A stretch of 64,000 nucleotides of DNA from Sabethes cyaneus (GCF_943734655.1 NC_071354.1:74219338-74283337); one strand, 5' to 3'. Positions 45,851 through 58,751 are shown, numbered from the stretch's first letter. The notes: generated from the letters alone by a model not told the origin. Numbers and translations are program-made.

Positions 45851-48825
45851 CTATTCGAGTTCATTTCCCAGCCTTTGAGTCAAATTTAATTGGTTAAATT
45901 AGGTTTCTGATTTGAATTGCTTTCAAATTACCGTTCAAAATTTAAAATACAAACTATTCAACCGTTGCGAAAAGCATGCGACTGGAGGCACAAATATTGA
46001 TTCCGATGCTGAAAATTAATCTAACAGAAAAATGTCACACCCCACTAAAGGAAGCAGGTTTCGTTTCCTTTCAACTTCATTCAGTAAGAAACCGAGAATA
46101 ATTTCTGGAAAGGTTTCTGAAAATTATTCAAATGATTGACTATTAATCAGCATCATGTGACATTTCAACGTCGCCCGTCGCCGAAGTGGTTGATTGGTAG
46201 CTTTCTGACTAACTCTAAAATTATACTGCATCGTACAAAGCAAATCTACTATCGTCGTGTAGTTATACACAGCACTGTCGAAGAATGCCGACTCCATTAC
46301 CTACATTGGAGTGTGCTCCCAATACAAAAGCAGCGCACAAAACAAATCATCACTCCGCGGCGGGCACTCCAACCCCCCCCCCTCTCCCTCCCCCCAACCC
46401 ACTCTGATCATCCGACGCCGACAATCGATAACTCGTTCTCATATCGAGAGGCAGCAGCAATAACAGCAGCAGCCAGCCAGCGAAGCGAATGGTAACTTTA
46501 AGATCAACTCTGTGCAGACAGGTTTTTGGTAGCGCGGCGGTGGTGATGGTTGACTGCCACAACTACAACGGCTTATGCCACGGTCGCCGTCGCGTATGCT
46601 AATCTTGTGCCATTTGCCGTCACCATCGGACGAGAAATCTGCGCTTCGTCGAAGTGTTGTACACTGCATGACATGTAAGAAGAGACGCGCCCCGCTCATG
46701 GCCGGGCCGTTCAAGAGCCTGCTGCGCGGTCAGTAATTAGAGCCGGTTGTTCGACTACTACTCCGCTCCCCGGGAAAGACGGTTTCAGAAATCTCTTCCA
46801 TCAGTTAAATAATCCTTGGAAAAATTACATCGAATTAGCAAATTGGCAACATGTACCGTAGACCAATTGTTTTAGTCATTACAAATGTAATGAACTCAAA
46901 GCCAGTAGATCCGGAAAAAATTAAAAGGTTTCGAAATCGGACCAAGGTAATCGCCATTGAACAACACACTCGTTGCATAGATACAGGCGATCTAGTTGAA
47001 GTCGTCGCACACAGCGAAGAACCAGAAAACCCCAAGTTAATAGCGTGCGTACCGCGGTTGTGTGTCTGTGTGCATGTTTACTTCGCCATTACCATTTCGT
47101 ATGCACGGTTACGGCGGTTGCTGCCGCCGCTGCTGCATCGATTTGCAATTCATCGTGTTTACCGCGGTTTACCGAACCTAAAAACAAGGCCTGTTATCAT
47201 ATCTTCTAACTGCGCTAACGAGTGCCCCTCCCCATCCATGCATGCATGCAAGCACCACCGCAAAGTCGTCCTTAGCCGTCGTGCATGAGGCGAGGTTTTG
47301 CGCAATTTTTGTTTCCTTTTGAGCCCTATTGGAGGTTGATTAAAAATTCAACTTTCAACCGCACACCAATCGAATCGGTTTCACTGCTAGCAACTCACCG
47401 CTTCACGATCGATCTAGGTCATCAAGGTCGTTTCAAGGGAGCGTTCACATCTTGCAGCGCCTTTATTCACTATTCACTGTTCGGGCACGACTGGGCGGTT
47501 TTCTTCGAAAGGAGTCCCTGTCCTGTCCCCACGGCCTCGCTCGTTCGCAACCCGTCGTGGTCAGTAGGAGCAGGCTCAAAAGATTATATCGCCGCCATGA
47601 TGAGGGCAGTGATGCAAGAAGAAAGACAACAACAGCGACGAGACGGCGGGTAGCTTATAATTACCGACTACCTTTTTCCAATATCCCGCGTTCGATCGTG
47701 TGCTGTGCATGTGCAGAGTGCAATCCGAATCGGTCAAATGGAACGGCCTCGCCGTCGGTCCATATGATGGTTCAGTATCAAGGGTAGTGGCGACGTTATG
47801 CATATTCAACGATTGGCTAGGTTTTCGAGGACTGCGAACGGTATGCCGTTACCATTAAAGTTGTTCACAACCGCCGTCTCGATCTACAGCACAAATCATA
47901 ATCTGAAATCGAACGTACGAAAAACGAAGACAACGAGTAACGAAAGAGAAAGAAGAAACCAAAAAAAAGTCAGACGACTGTAGAAAACACCGAAAACTAA
48001 ACCACGGGTGGACTCTCTGCTCACGGTTCGAGTATGTCTTTTATAGCGCTTACATTGGTTAAGAAAAAATCCGATTTGAGTTGAGGTACAAACAACAACA
48101 ATCAATCCCCACGCGCCGTCGCCGAACACCGAGCGAAAGGTGAGACGACGACAGTAGAAACGGGTTTTTCCTGCGATACTGCTACATCACAGTGCAGTGT
48201 ATCACGAGATTGAGATTTTTAACTGAATTTCCAGTTAACTGGCTGTGGCTGTGGTCATTGCCCATATACCAAGCCAAGAGGAGCTATTTCGGTTCGGTGT
48301 TTGCTCCGGCGTGTTTGGTCGATGAATTCGGATTAATCAGCGTGGAACGTGTGCGCGAAGGGCGACAGGAAACAAAAAAATATGTACACGGCAGGACATG
48401 TAACATTTGCCGTTGGGATACTTATGATGGAGTGAGGATGCTGTTTAGAGGAGCTTACAACGTAAATGATATTACACTTGTGATGCACTTCTCTTAGTTT
48501 GTCAAAAATACAGTAATGGCGGCACGACTCTTTCTAACACTTCAAATCAGTGGGTTCTAAGTTCTCTTAAGGTCGCTAACTAAGCTGACCGTAAGTCCAA
48601 AACTCAGCACTAAAGCCAATTTGTTGGGATTAAAAACAAAGAATAAGATTCAGATTTTTTTGCAGCTTTAAAAGATAACGGCAGTCTTTCCAATAGCCGG
48701 CGGGAATGGTAGAAGAAAGTAATTAAACCAAATGTGTAGTGTAGTATCCCAAGAGTGGGATAAGACCCAAAAAGGAAAGAGCGGAAAACTAGATGGGGGA
48801 GGGTCATTGAAGTAGCAATTACCAG
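45851..48825. other. ELL intron, GC-richer, no proven gene
   Basis: A C run (CCCCCCCCCC within 46369-46398) and many short open frames occur. The only one that looks protein-like starts at ATG 46851 (see findings). No splice-supported exon was established. Confidence 0.35.
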
Positions 48826-51160
48826 GTTCGTAGTTCGTTACACTTCGTTTTGGCGGTGCTAATGGCAAGTCCCGATCTCGCCGCTTCACTTTTAAAAGGC
48901 CTGAAGGCCTCTTCCACTGCTCTACGGTTGATTCCGATGATATCGACGTCATCCGCAAAACCAAGAAGCATGTGAGATTTCCTGATGATAGTTCCATTCC
49001 TTTCTACGTTTGCGCTTCGTAATGCACCTTCCAAGGCAATGTTGAATAGCAGGTTAGAGAGTGCATCCCCTTGCTTCAGTCCACCCAACGTCACGAAAGC
49101 AGCTGAGGTCTCACCCGCTATTCTAACGCATAATTTGGATTTGTTCAGCGTCGCACGAATCAGTGTAACTAGTTTCGTCGGGAAACCATGTTCTAGCATT
49201 ATCTGCCTAAGCCCATTTCGTTTTACTGAATCGTACGCCACTTTAATGTCCACAAACAGATGGCGTGTCTGCAAGTTGTACTCCCGTAACTTGTCTAGCA
49301 ACTGACGCAGGGTAAACATCTGATCCGTCGTGGAGCGACCCTGACGAAAACCAGTTTGGTACTCGCCGACGAAGGACTCCGCCAACGATCTCAGTCTGCA
49401 GAACAGGATGCGGGAAAGCACCTTGCAGGCAGAATTGAGCAATGTAATTCCTCGATAGTTTTTACACTCCCGTCGATGTCCCTTTTTGAAAATTGGGCAA
49501 ACGAGGCCATCCAACCACTCTTCCGGCATTTGTTCTTCCTCCCAGATTCTGACAATGATCCGGTGGATTGCTTGGTACAGCCGCTCGCTCCCCGCTTTTA
49601 GAAGTTCAGCCGGGATACCGTCCTTCCCAGCAGTTTTACCGTTTTTCAGCTCACTGATTGCCTTTTTAACCTCCTCCTGTGTTGGTGGCTCCACAGTTTG
49701 ATCATCGCTTACAATTCCTATCCTGTTCCTGCTGATCTCCGCGTTTACATCTCCATTCAACAGTGTCTGGAAGTGCTCCTTCCACCTGGCTGCTACCGTC
49801 GTTTTGTCGATCATTCATTGGCATGGCAAAATTCATGCATCTCACCGTTTTATAGAAACTCCGGGGGTCGTTGCTGGCATACCACTCCTCTGCGACGGCA
49901 AGCATGTGCCCCTCGTGCTCGCGTTTCTTTAGACGATGGATTCTTTTTTGATGGCACCATGGATGTTCCTTCACAGCTCATTTATATCTTCTCCTTCTAC
50001 CTGCTGTTCTGCGTTTCGTTGGTCAAGCTTCCTGGCGTTCCTCCACTGCTACGCCGTCTGCCGTTAACCGCTGGATGTTGAAACGCTGCGTCCTCTCAGT
50101 GCGAGCTTTCGCCGTGTTCGACAGCTTTGCACGAATCTTACTCACTACGAGATAGTGGTTAGAGTCGATATTTACCGACCGTCAATCAAGGCATGTTCAA
50201 TCTGAGAGATAGAGTCTCTATTCGGGTGCGTCCAGGTGTGTTTCCGAATATTCAAACGTGGAAAGTAGGTGCTACAGATGGCCATTCCTCTGGCCGCGGC
50301 AAAATTTAAGAACCTCAGACCGTTATCATTGGTTGACAGATGAAGGCTATATCTTCCAATGACTGGACGGAAGAATTCCTCCCTCCCGATTTGCGCATTT
50401 GCATCTCCGATGATGATTTTCACGTCGTGTTTTGGGTACTCTCCATAGGTCCTCTCAAGCCTGTCGTAAAACTCATCCTTAGCATCATCGGATTTATCAT
50501 TTGTCGGTGCGTATAAGTTGATTAGGCTGTAGTTGAAGAATTTGCCTTTAATCCTCAACACGCATATACGGTCATCTACGGGCCTCCACCGGATAACTCG
50601 TTACTTTTCTTTTCCCAACACTACGAAACCGACTCCATGTTCTGCTTTTTTTGCCGCCACTATAGTAGATGTGGTACTTCAAAGATGTTGTGTCTGCAAT
50701 AGGGTCTACTGCACGGAACTCCCGTTCTCCGGCATTTGGCCACCGTACTTCCTGAATAGCAGCGATCTCCACTCTGAGTTGATGTAGCTCTCGAGCAAGC
50801 AAGCCAGCCCGTGCCGGTTAATGAAGAGTATGGACATTCCAGGTACCAAATTTTCAATCATTATCCTTTAATCGTTTCCTTGTCCCTTGCGCCGTGTCCT
50901 ACACGGACCTGAATTTCTTTCTTCGTTATTCGGGGTAATTGAGTTTTCGGTATACTACCTCACTGGGGTCGCGATACCTACATCCCACCGATGGTTCTGC
51001 CATCTTAGGTATAGCTTGCGGGATACAGCGTTCCATATTCAGCCGCCCGTTCCGAGACAGACGCTGTGTGAGCCGCCCCTCACCTGGAGAGCAGGCGCTC
51101 TAGTAAGCGCAGGCGCACCTCCTAGCTTAGCTGCTCCAGTAAGTACATGAAGCATTTCCG
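48826..51160 (-). mobile_element. LINE with 5' UTR, endonuclease and most of RT; 3' end missing
   Basis: Read from 51160 down: a GC-rich leader; endonuclease ELHQLRVEIAAIQEVRWPNA at about 50720; RLERTYGEYPKHDVKIIIGD and ANAQIGRE near 50400; SQIEHALIDGR at 50172. The RT frame is then open from 49814 to 48819: ELKNGKTAGKDGIPAELLKA; YQTGFRQGRSTTDQMFTLRQ; THLFVDIKVAY-like; SHMLLGFADDVDIIGINRRA. It stops soon after the FADD motif. A LINE that keeps its 5' end and lacks its 3' end suggests a later deletion. Confidence 0.85.
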
Positions 51161-51374
51161 AGTAAGGCCATCGACCGTCATCATTTTACTTAGAACCACG
51201 TGGAGGCGCTAGGTGGGAGCTTGAGAGAGCCAGAGCTATAATATTTGACCCATCTTCCAGGTAACTCTCTCCATTTCATACCCACTATGTTTAATATGTT
51301 GCGAAAATATATTTTTTGGCTGAAGGAAGCATGAATAATTTTCTATAAAATAGTTCTTTCTGGAAAATGATTTT

Positions 51375-51990
51375 GACGTAGGTCTACGTCTTTCAGGAAG
51401 GTAGCTGGTACAGGGGGTAATTCCAAAAAATCTCTCGAAAGGTGGTCAGGTTTTGAACGCTAATAGCTTAGTGGTTTCCCGATCGATTTTTAATATTCTT
51501 ACACCAATCGATTGGAAAATCTTCTAAGAATTGGCCCAAATGAAGAAAAGTATGGATTCTTGATGTTGAACTATTGAAAAATTGAAAATAATGAACCTAT
51601 GTTTTACCAGAATTCTCGCTTCGTGATTGGTTGTTGGAAATGACGTCATCAAAGTAGAAACGCGTTTTCACGCTTCGGCTTGTAATTCAGTCAATTTTCA
51701 ATAGATTTCCAAGATATTTACACCAATTTATCGGAAAATCGATTTGGAAAATATTGAAAATATAGAAAACTATTGATTTTCAATGCGCGTCATTGAAAAA
51801 TTGAAAATAACTCTAACTCGGTCGTACTAGAAATTCGTGATTGGTTGGAATAATTTCCAATTATTATCGAACAAGTGTTGGTGCAATTAGGAATCACCGA
51901 GAAAGTTGATGGAAAGTTCCGTTTAATTCTACTATAACAAAGTTACAAGAGAATTAAATAGAATCCTACCCTTTCTCGTTGATTGCTAAT
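51375..51990. repeat. Repeat carrying the GACGTAG/CTACGTC palindrome, copy 2
   Basis: GACGTAGGTCTACGTC, then TTTTGAACGCTAATAGCT, then ACACCAATCGATTGGAAAAT and a second similar phrase ACACCAATTTATCGGAAAAT. It parallels 10239-10345. Confidence 0.5.
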
Positions 51991-52019
51991 TGGCTTGAAA
52001 ATTCCTTATTGAGATGTAC

Positions 52020-52362
52020 CACCAACGGCAACACGAGCGGTGACGCAGTCGTGCACGTCTGTAGTTCCCGGTCGGCCGTATTTATCGACTGCGGAGGAAA
52101 GAAAAGTATGCTGAGCGTGTGTTGGAGCTGGAGCACTTGTTTCGCTGCCGTGAATATCTGGCTGCTGAAGTTCTGGAATTGGCAGGAAATATGCTGCTCG
52201 CGACAACGAAACGATAAGAACTATCGTCACTTGCAGCTGGCCATCCGCAACAACGTAGAGTTGAACAAATTGCTGTCCGGTGTCATCACTGCTCAGACAA
52301 GTGTTTTTCCGAACATCCAAGCTGTTTTGTTGCTGCCCAAGAAGACGGAAAAGACGGCTTAA
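52020..52362 (+). pseudogene. Histone H2A pseudogene, copy 1
   Basis: The C-terminal half is clear: HLQLAIRNNVELNKLLSGV, then FPNIQAVLLLPKKTEKTA and stop at 52360. Upstream the core reads in other frames (GGTCGGCCGTATTTATCG for VGRIYR; CTGGCTGCTGAAGTTCTGGA for LAAEVLE). Indels and substitutions destroy the frame. Canonical H2A is about 124 residues. Confidence 0.8.
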
Positions 52363-52519
52363 ATTTCCATCATATCACGTCGACAAAATGTTCTTTTAAG
52401 GGCGAAACATAATGTTCATGAAGATTTGAGGAATTTGCGCTCACTGATTTTAATTCGATTGATTCTAATTGTTCGCTTCTTATCAAATAATTTAAACCGA
52501 TCACCTCTCGCGCTTCTGT

Positions 52520-52596
52520 TCGCTTGTTGCTGCTGGTTGAGTTGGCCGTCTCGGAAGGTACCAATGCAGCCAACAAATATACCAGCTCCAAGTAAA
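52520..52596 (+). pseudogene. Histone H2B C-terminal remnant, copy 1
   Basis: TTGAGTTGGCC, GTCTCGGAAGGTACCAA and AAATATACCAGCTCCAAGTA correspond to the H2B end (ELA, VSEGTK, KYTSSK and stop), with small deletions. Confidence 0.65.
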
Positions 52597-53049
52597 TGTG
52601 TTTGGTCAAGCGTCAAAATGCATAAAACCATGGGTTTAATAAAATGAAATAATTTTAGTAACATCTTTTGCATCTTCATATAAGAATTTGTTCGTTCTTC
52701 AAAGAACGGTTTTCGGTAATTGATGAAACCTAGGAAACTTGGAATTTAGGACTTTTCACTCGGTTTTCTTTAGCAACACAAATTTATCCATCACCAATGC
52801 TACAGTAATAATACGTAGCGTAATTTTTCTTTGGCAGCAGAAGGCGAACGGCTCACTGGTAACTTTGCTCTTTTGTTCAGACTGAAATTGAAATGCTCCA
52901 TTTTATTCAACGTAGACGATAGAATGAAGGACCATGAAAAATAGGTGTGGCCGATTCTTGTCGCTTGCTCTGGTACATAACACAAGGGAAGCCAGCAAAC
53001 AGCATTATTCAAACGCTAGCTAAGCTACTGCCAACATCTTATTGGCATC

Positions 53050-53315
53050 TTATTGTCTGGACGCGACAAAGGAAGAAGCACCAAGGGCAAACGAGTCGCG
53101 CTCGACTTGTGCAACTCTGCGGTTCCCGGTCGGTCGTGTTCATCGGCTGCTGAGGAAAGGAAAGTATGCTGACCGTGTGTTGGAGCCAGAGCACTCGTTT
53201 CGCTGCCGTGATGGAATATCTCTGGCTGCTGAAGTTCTGAAATTGGCAGGAAATATGCTGCTCGCGACAACAAATCTACCAGAATCATCCCTCGTCACTT
53301 GCAGCTGGCCACTTG
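53050..53315 (+). pseudogene. Histone H2A pseudogene, copy 2
   Basis: GGCAAACGAGTCGCGCTCG opens it. Then RFPVGRVHRLLRKGKYADRV can be read at about 53110-53175, followed by shifted frames for EYLAAEVLKLAGN and RHLQLA. It lacks the C-terminal third. It shares the damaged AGCAC(T/C)(T)GTTTCGCTGCC region with copy 1, implying a common damaged ancestor. Confidence 0.8.
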
Positions 53316-53344
53316 GAGTGGTATTTCATCGTGACTGAGGACCA

Positions 53345-53510
53345 TACACGAACGGCATCGTCGATCGCATTGCTGCTGAGGCTTTCCGGTTGGTACGTTT
53401 GGCAACAGGCCGTGCCTGGTTTGCGGTTATCGGTATTCCAATTTACCGAACAGAGAATTACGTTAAGTGCGTTAGTGCAAGTTTATTGCAAACAATCCTT
53501 TTAAGGGCCA
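53345..53510 (+). pseudogene. Histone H2B remnant, copy 2, with stem-loop-like end
   Basis: CGCATTGCTGCTGAGGCTTT reads RIAAEAF, preceded by ACGAACGGCATCGTCGAT (family NDIFE). A string CCTTTTAAGGGCCACA near 53498 resembles a decayed histone 3' stem-loop. Confidence 0.5.
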
Positions 53511-54200
53511 CACAACGATTGACGAGTTTATTATATTTTCTTGCCCAGTTATACCATAATAACACAGGCAACGAGGGAAAAGTTGAATTTTTTGCCATTG
53601 CGGACGACCAACAAATGACGAAAATAAGTTTTCTGGCCACGGACGACATTTTCTGCGACTTCCGAAATGTCTGCAGCTTGTAAATGCTTTATTATCAGAG
53701 TTCTTTTGTAAGCCGCAGAAAAGTTGCGCAAAATTTTCAATTTTTTGAAAACGCGCGTACCGTCTACCGATTACCAGAGATTACTATTCAACGTAGAAAC
53801 AGATCATAAAAATTTATTTACTGTTTGGTTTCGTGTGACTTGGTCTCGTTTTAATAAATAGATTCAATCAATTCATGGATATAACTCCAAAATCGGTTGA
53901 GGATTGAATGTATACAATGTTACTACTTTGATAAACGTTACGTATGTAGCTTGTATACATGAAGAATCGTATTATTACATATATGGATCCATCCTACTAT
54001 CGCTACAAAGAGACTTACGTAGTCCTACGTCACCTATGCGGTCGTGTCTTGTGCACAACCCCTCTGATATTTTAGGGAATGGTTCGTTCTGGGAAGTAAT
54101 TCTTTAAGCTTGTCGTAACTTTATGATATAATCTTCCGGATTAGAATAGTGGAATAAATTACCAACGAGTTGTAGGAAAATCTTATGTTCAGTTTGGTGT

Positions 54201-55074
54201 GTATGTACAGTTGGATTTCGAATTTGGCACGGTTTGATTTTGGCATGCCTCGATTTTGGCAACAAAAGTATTCGTTTTTGGTAACACAAGATATTTCACT
54301 CCCAAAAATATGCTTAAATATCAATCAGTTTCCGTATACAGTAGGATTTCCAATTTGGCAACAAATGCGTGTCGCCTATGTTGCCAAAATCGAAACCGTG
54401 CCAAAATCGAGACCCTTTTTCGATATGAAAAAACTTAATGTAAATGCCTTAGAAGTTGACTGAATATCATTGATCATCGATTGCAACCATTTTATGTTTA
54501 AAAAGTCCGACAAGAGCTATCCGTCCGGTGCAAATAAGCTATTGACACCCTGCGGTAAGACGTAGTCCTACGCCAATAAAAATATTATTGTTCGAAACCA
54601 CATGATTTTTTTTCATGAACATACTCAGGACATTATTTTTTCGTCATTTAAAGCATGTATGCGGAAACTGATTGATATTTAAGCATATTTTTGAAAGAGA
54701 AATATCTTGTGTGGCCAAAAACGGATACTTTTGTTGCCAAAATCAAACCATGCCAAATTCGAAATCCAACTGTACATCCTTTAAATGACGAAAAAATGAT
54801 CACCTTAGTCTGTTCATGAAAAAAGTTATGTGATTTCGAACAATATTTTATTGCCGTAGGACTACGTCTTACTGCAGGGTGTCAACAACTTATTTGCACC
54901 GGACGGATAGCACTTGGCGGACTTTTTAAACATAAAATGGTTGCAATCGTTGATTAATGATATTTAGTCAATTTCTAAAGCATTTACATTCAATTTTTTT
55001 ACATCAAAAAAGGGTCTCGATTTTGGCAACATAGTCGATGCGCATTTGTTGCCAAATTCGAAATCCTACTGCAC
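54201..55074. mobile_element. Two interleaved long palindromes (order L-A-L'-A')
   Basis: L (54201-54335) is the inverse of L' (about 54656-54778). A (54335-54655) is the inverse of A' (about 54779-55074) over roughly 300 bp with few mismatches. Both L and A start with ACAGT(T/A)GGATTTC(G/C)AATTTGG. A and A' each hold the palindrome GACGTAGTCCTACG(C/G)C next to TTGACACCCTGC. Confidence 0.8.
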
Positions 55075-58000
55075 AACAAATTTGAAACCAACAAGTTCTA
55101 TGGGTAAATACTATACTATTATACCTTTCAACTTGCGTCACAGGAACACGTAACAACAAATCACATCGAATATCAAAATCAAATAAACACGTCTTTGTAC
55201 TATCGATTGACGCGTTTCCCCTTCGCAGCCGTAGCCGTAGCTGCCATGGCTGCGAATGACCTGTAACCTTCGGTGGACCTGATGATGTTAAGGCAGTGCA
55301 CTATACGCAACAGCGAAATAATTTAGCATATGCTACGTGCAAATCACCAACCAACCTCCGTCGTTCGTCAACCAACAACCGGTCGGTATTCAACATTATC
55401 TGCCCTGTTGAGCGAGCGCATATCTTCCAGCAGTCCCTGCTACATAGAGCAAGGCAGTTTCTCTACAAAATTCATACTATAACCATACACCTAACAATGT
55501 GCCGTGCGTACGGGTGCGCGCACACCGCCACATTGACAAGTTTGTTGTCGAATGTGGTTTAGTTGCAAAATTAACATCGCATATAAATATTTCATACACG
55601 TCTTGCACTCTAATTAAAGTACGGCTCAATAAAACACACGCAAACTCAACCGCATAAGTCTCACAAACACATCAAGTAGTCTGCAGGGTAAAAAAAACTA
55701 CACCTGAATGGATAACGACGGGCGTAGAAAAATCCCCGCTGAGTGAGTATGGTTGTGTGTGCACATCATCAGCAGCCAGCCACACAGCTATCAACGAACA
55801 ACGCAGCAAATGAAAAAGAAAAGTGACAGTGGCCAACTCAAGACTTGCCTGTCCCCTAACTGCCTAGACGCAGACTGGCGTGCCACGAACGTTGGCATAC
55901 AAATACGTGCGTACGATCACTTTTTGAACGCGAAAGACCTTCCATCGAAAGATATCTTGGTTGAAGGACGTCCGCAACTTGACGGGCAGTAGGTAGGTAC
56001 CTCGTTATCGGCCTGCAGTCCTTCAATAATCAAAATCATTAAACTAACTACGCTATCAATCGCACTCTCCTCGCCGGTAGTGCTCTTCCCGATCAGGGAA
56101 GAGGAGCTCACGACGATGCTGACCGATGAGCGCAGAGAATTTCGCGTGTGCCGTGGCCTAAATATTTGGCACCGTTAACTTTCTTCTTCACCGATGATGA
56201 AGATTGGCCACCATACAGCAGGCGAGCGGTATGTTACTTACTTACTCGCCTTCAGCACACGTTTCTTCTGCCTACCGGATTATATGATGATATATACCAT
56301 GAAGAATCAAACGCGGTGTGGACTTGGGGCGGTATTGGTAGCTCAAGCTACCGATTGCAGCTGAATGGTTGTCGAATAACCAGGCCCCGGGTAAGGCTGT
56401 GGGCTAGAAGAAGCCAGTAAGTAATTAAACTTTCTGCCCTACTAGCTTCACTCACTACTTAGCAGCAGCCGGTCTGCCATCACTGCACTGCTGCGTGGAT
56501 GGAGGTATAGTATAACTACCTTGCTTGCTATACACTCGCTGTTTTATTGATGATGCGTGATGATGATTTCATTTGGGTAGAAATATAGTTTGGAAAACGT
56601 AATCAGTCAGTGTTTTGTTCGTCTGTATTGAGACGGTGCAGACAAACGGATAGGGTTGTCTCCCCGCTGCTGGTGGATGTCGGAAACGGGTGGACCTCGA
56701 TTACGCACTGGGATGGTGAGGAAGAACTGCGACACAAATTACTTACGTGACTCTCACTATTAAACTGAAGTTAGCAAAGTATTTCTCATTTTTTAGTACT
56801 GGAGTCATTTTCAAAAAAAAAATTAGAACCCATGTTGCTTCTTTGCGGAACTTCTTTGCTTCTTAGTTCTATTTATTGGGAAATTATAAGACATTAACCA
56901 AAATCGACACGTTGATGTCAATGGCTTCTAAAACCTAATATAAATTACCAACTATATTGTTTAAAAATATAATGACATTTCAAGTGGTATATTTATTGCA
57001 CAATAGCACTAATTGATTTTTTTTCTATTTAATTTCAGGTGAGCTAATACTTTTTATATATTACACAAGAAGATTCAATGGTAAGCCGGCAACTTATTAA
57101 TCATTATTATACTAGCATCCTGGTTTTCTGGTTTATGAGATATCTTTTAGTTAAGAAAAGATATTTTTTTCAAAAACGATAAAACACAATTGTGTTGTTC
57201 AAAATGATTCTTTTATTATTCATTTTATTTTCCATTTCATTATGGTTTGAAAACGAAAATAAATGCATTTTACACCATTTGTGGGCCGACTGCGTCAAAT
57301 TCAACAAACTAACCTCGAAGTCGAAACAACGCTGCTGCTTTATTGCTACTCTTTTACTTTCTTACTTTTCATCTATCGAAAAAAACAGCCGTCAACTGCT
57401 ACTGCTGAACCCTGCTGCTACTCTAGCGTTGTTATAACTTCGCCTGAAACAGGTTTTTATCACTTCGAAAACGGTTTCCGCGTGGTGAAACGTTCAACTG
57501 GCGTCGTTCGTCAGTTTCGGTACGCAATTGGCATAATTTGGTGCATGATAAGAGGACTCATTCAGAGGCAGCAGGCAGGCAACAGTAACAACCACCAAAT
57601 CACCCTACATCGCTTACGCGAACTAAGTTTGCACCGTTTTCAAAAGCTGCTGCTGCTGCTGCTGCTGCAACGTAAGGCAACTTCAGCTGCTGCTGTATTA
57701 GAAGGCTAGGCACCGAACCAACAAATCGAATATTCATTACATAACACTATTTATAAAGTGCACACAGCACAAACCACAGCTAGCTTGCAAGCCAAAAACC
57801 CCAAAATACATACAATAGGTGCAAGGTGGGTTGGCTTACCGCTCTCTCGGTAACTTGGTTTGGCTCCGTGGCTCGGTAAACGGTTGGGCGAGGTGCACTG
57901 AATTAGGTGGTAGATGCGCGAAAAGTAATTCAGCAACGAACCAACCAAGCAACCAACCGACCGGCAGCCTAGCTCTAGCGAGCTTCTCCGTCAGCTAGCG

Positions 58001-58751
58001 AGTAAGCAAGCGCATACATAAGCGTGTGCACTACAGTCAAATGTGCATTCCTGTAGGCTGGGTCACATTTCAGCCGAACGACCGACTACTGACTGCCAGA
58101 GCCACTCTCGCGCTGGCTGGAGTGAAGTGTCAGCCAGCCGAGAGTAACGGTGATAAATTGTTTCTGCGAGAAGATAATAAATTATCTGATTACTGTAAAA
58201 TGACAAATCTTGACTTGTAACACCAGAATTAGGCAGGTCGTAAGAAATGTTATTTATCTGTATTTGAACAGGCGAACACATATGATATGACTGAGTTCAA
58301 CCAGTTATTTGTGGATTTTGATGGATTATTATTCATAAGCTGTTTTGTATACACACTTGTTGACGTGGTTACTTGTGGTTATTTGTCTGTTTCAATACGG
58401 TTTCCTTTAATTGCATTATGTTATGGTTGCTATTGCTACTTTTTGATTTTTGGATGTCTGAATTTTTACTGTTACTAGGGTCCGGGAGGATATTTTCAGC
58501 ATGCTTCTAAATTTAGCCTATTTGCCTTTTCTTTCGCCAATAAAAATATTTTACTGACATACAATTTTGATATGTTATAACTATTTTCTCAAAACTGTAA
58601 GTAATCTACTATTTTTTAATAAAAGAACGTTAGAACCACCTGTTCTTCCACTAGATCTAGGCTATAGGCCGAAGAAATAGATGCAATCGCTTAATGGGCT
58701 GAAAATACCCTCCCGTGCCCTATATCGAATTCTTATGGTCTTTGCTATTTC
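55075..58751. other. ELL intron: nothing recognised
   Basis: No domain found. A CTG/CAG microsatellite (about seven units) lies at 57647-57669. The region 57950-58150 is GC-richer. Confidence 0.4.

Noticed and set aside
47285..47787. Several overlapping 110-120 residue frames
   Set aside because: Composition is biased, frames overlap each other on both strands, and there is no recognisable domain or splice support.
52006..53338. Functional histone genes
   Set aside because: All four histone-like segments have frameshifts or missing parts.
57263..57709. 148-residue open frame ending in poly-Leu/Ala
   Set aside because: Leu run comes from the CTG microsatellite; the upstream part has no family features.
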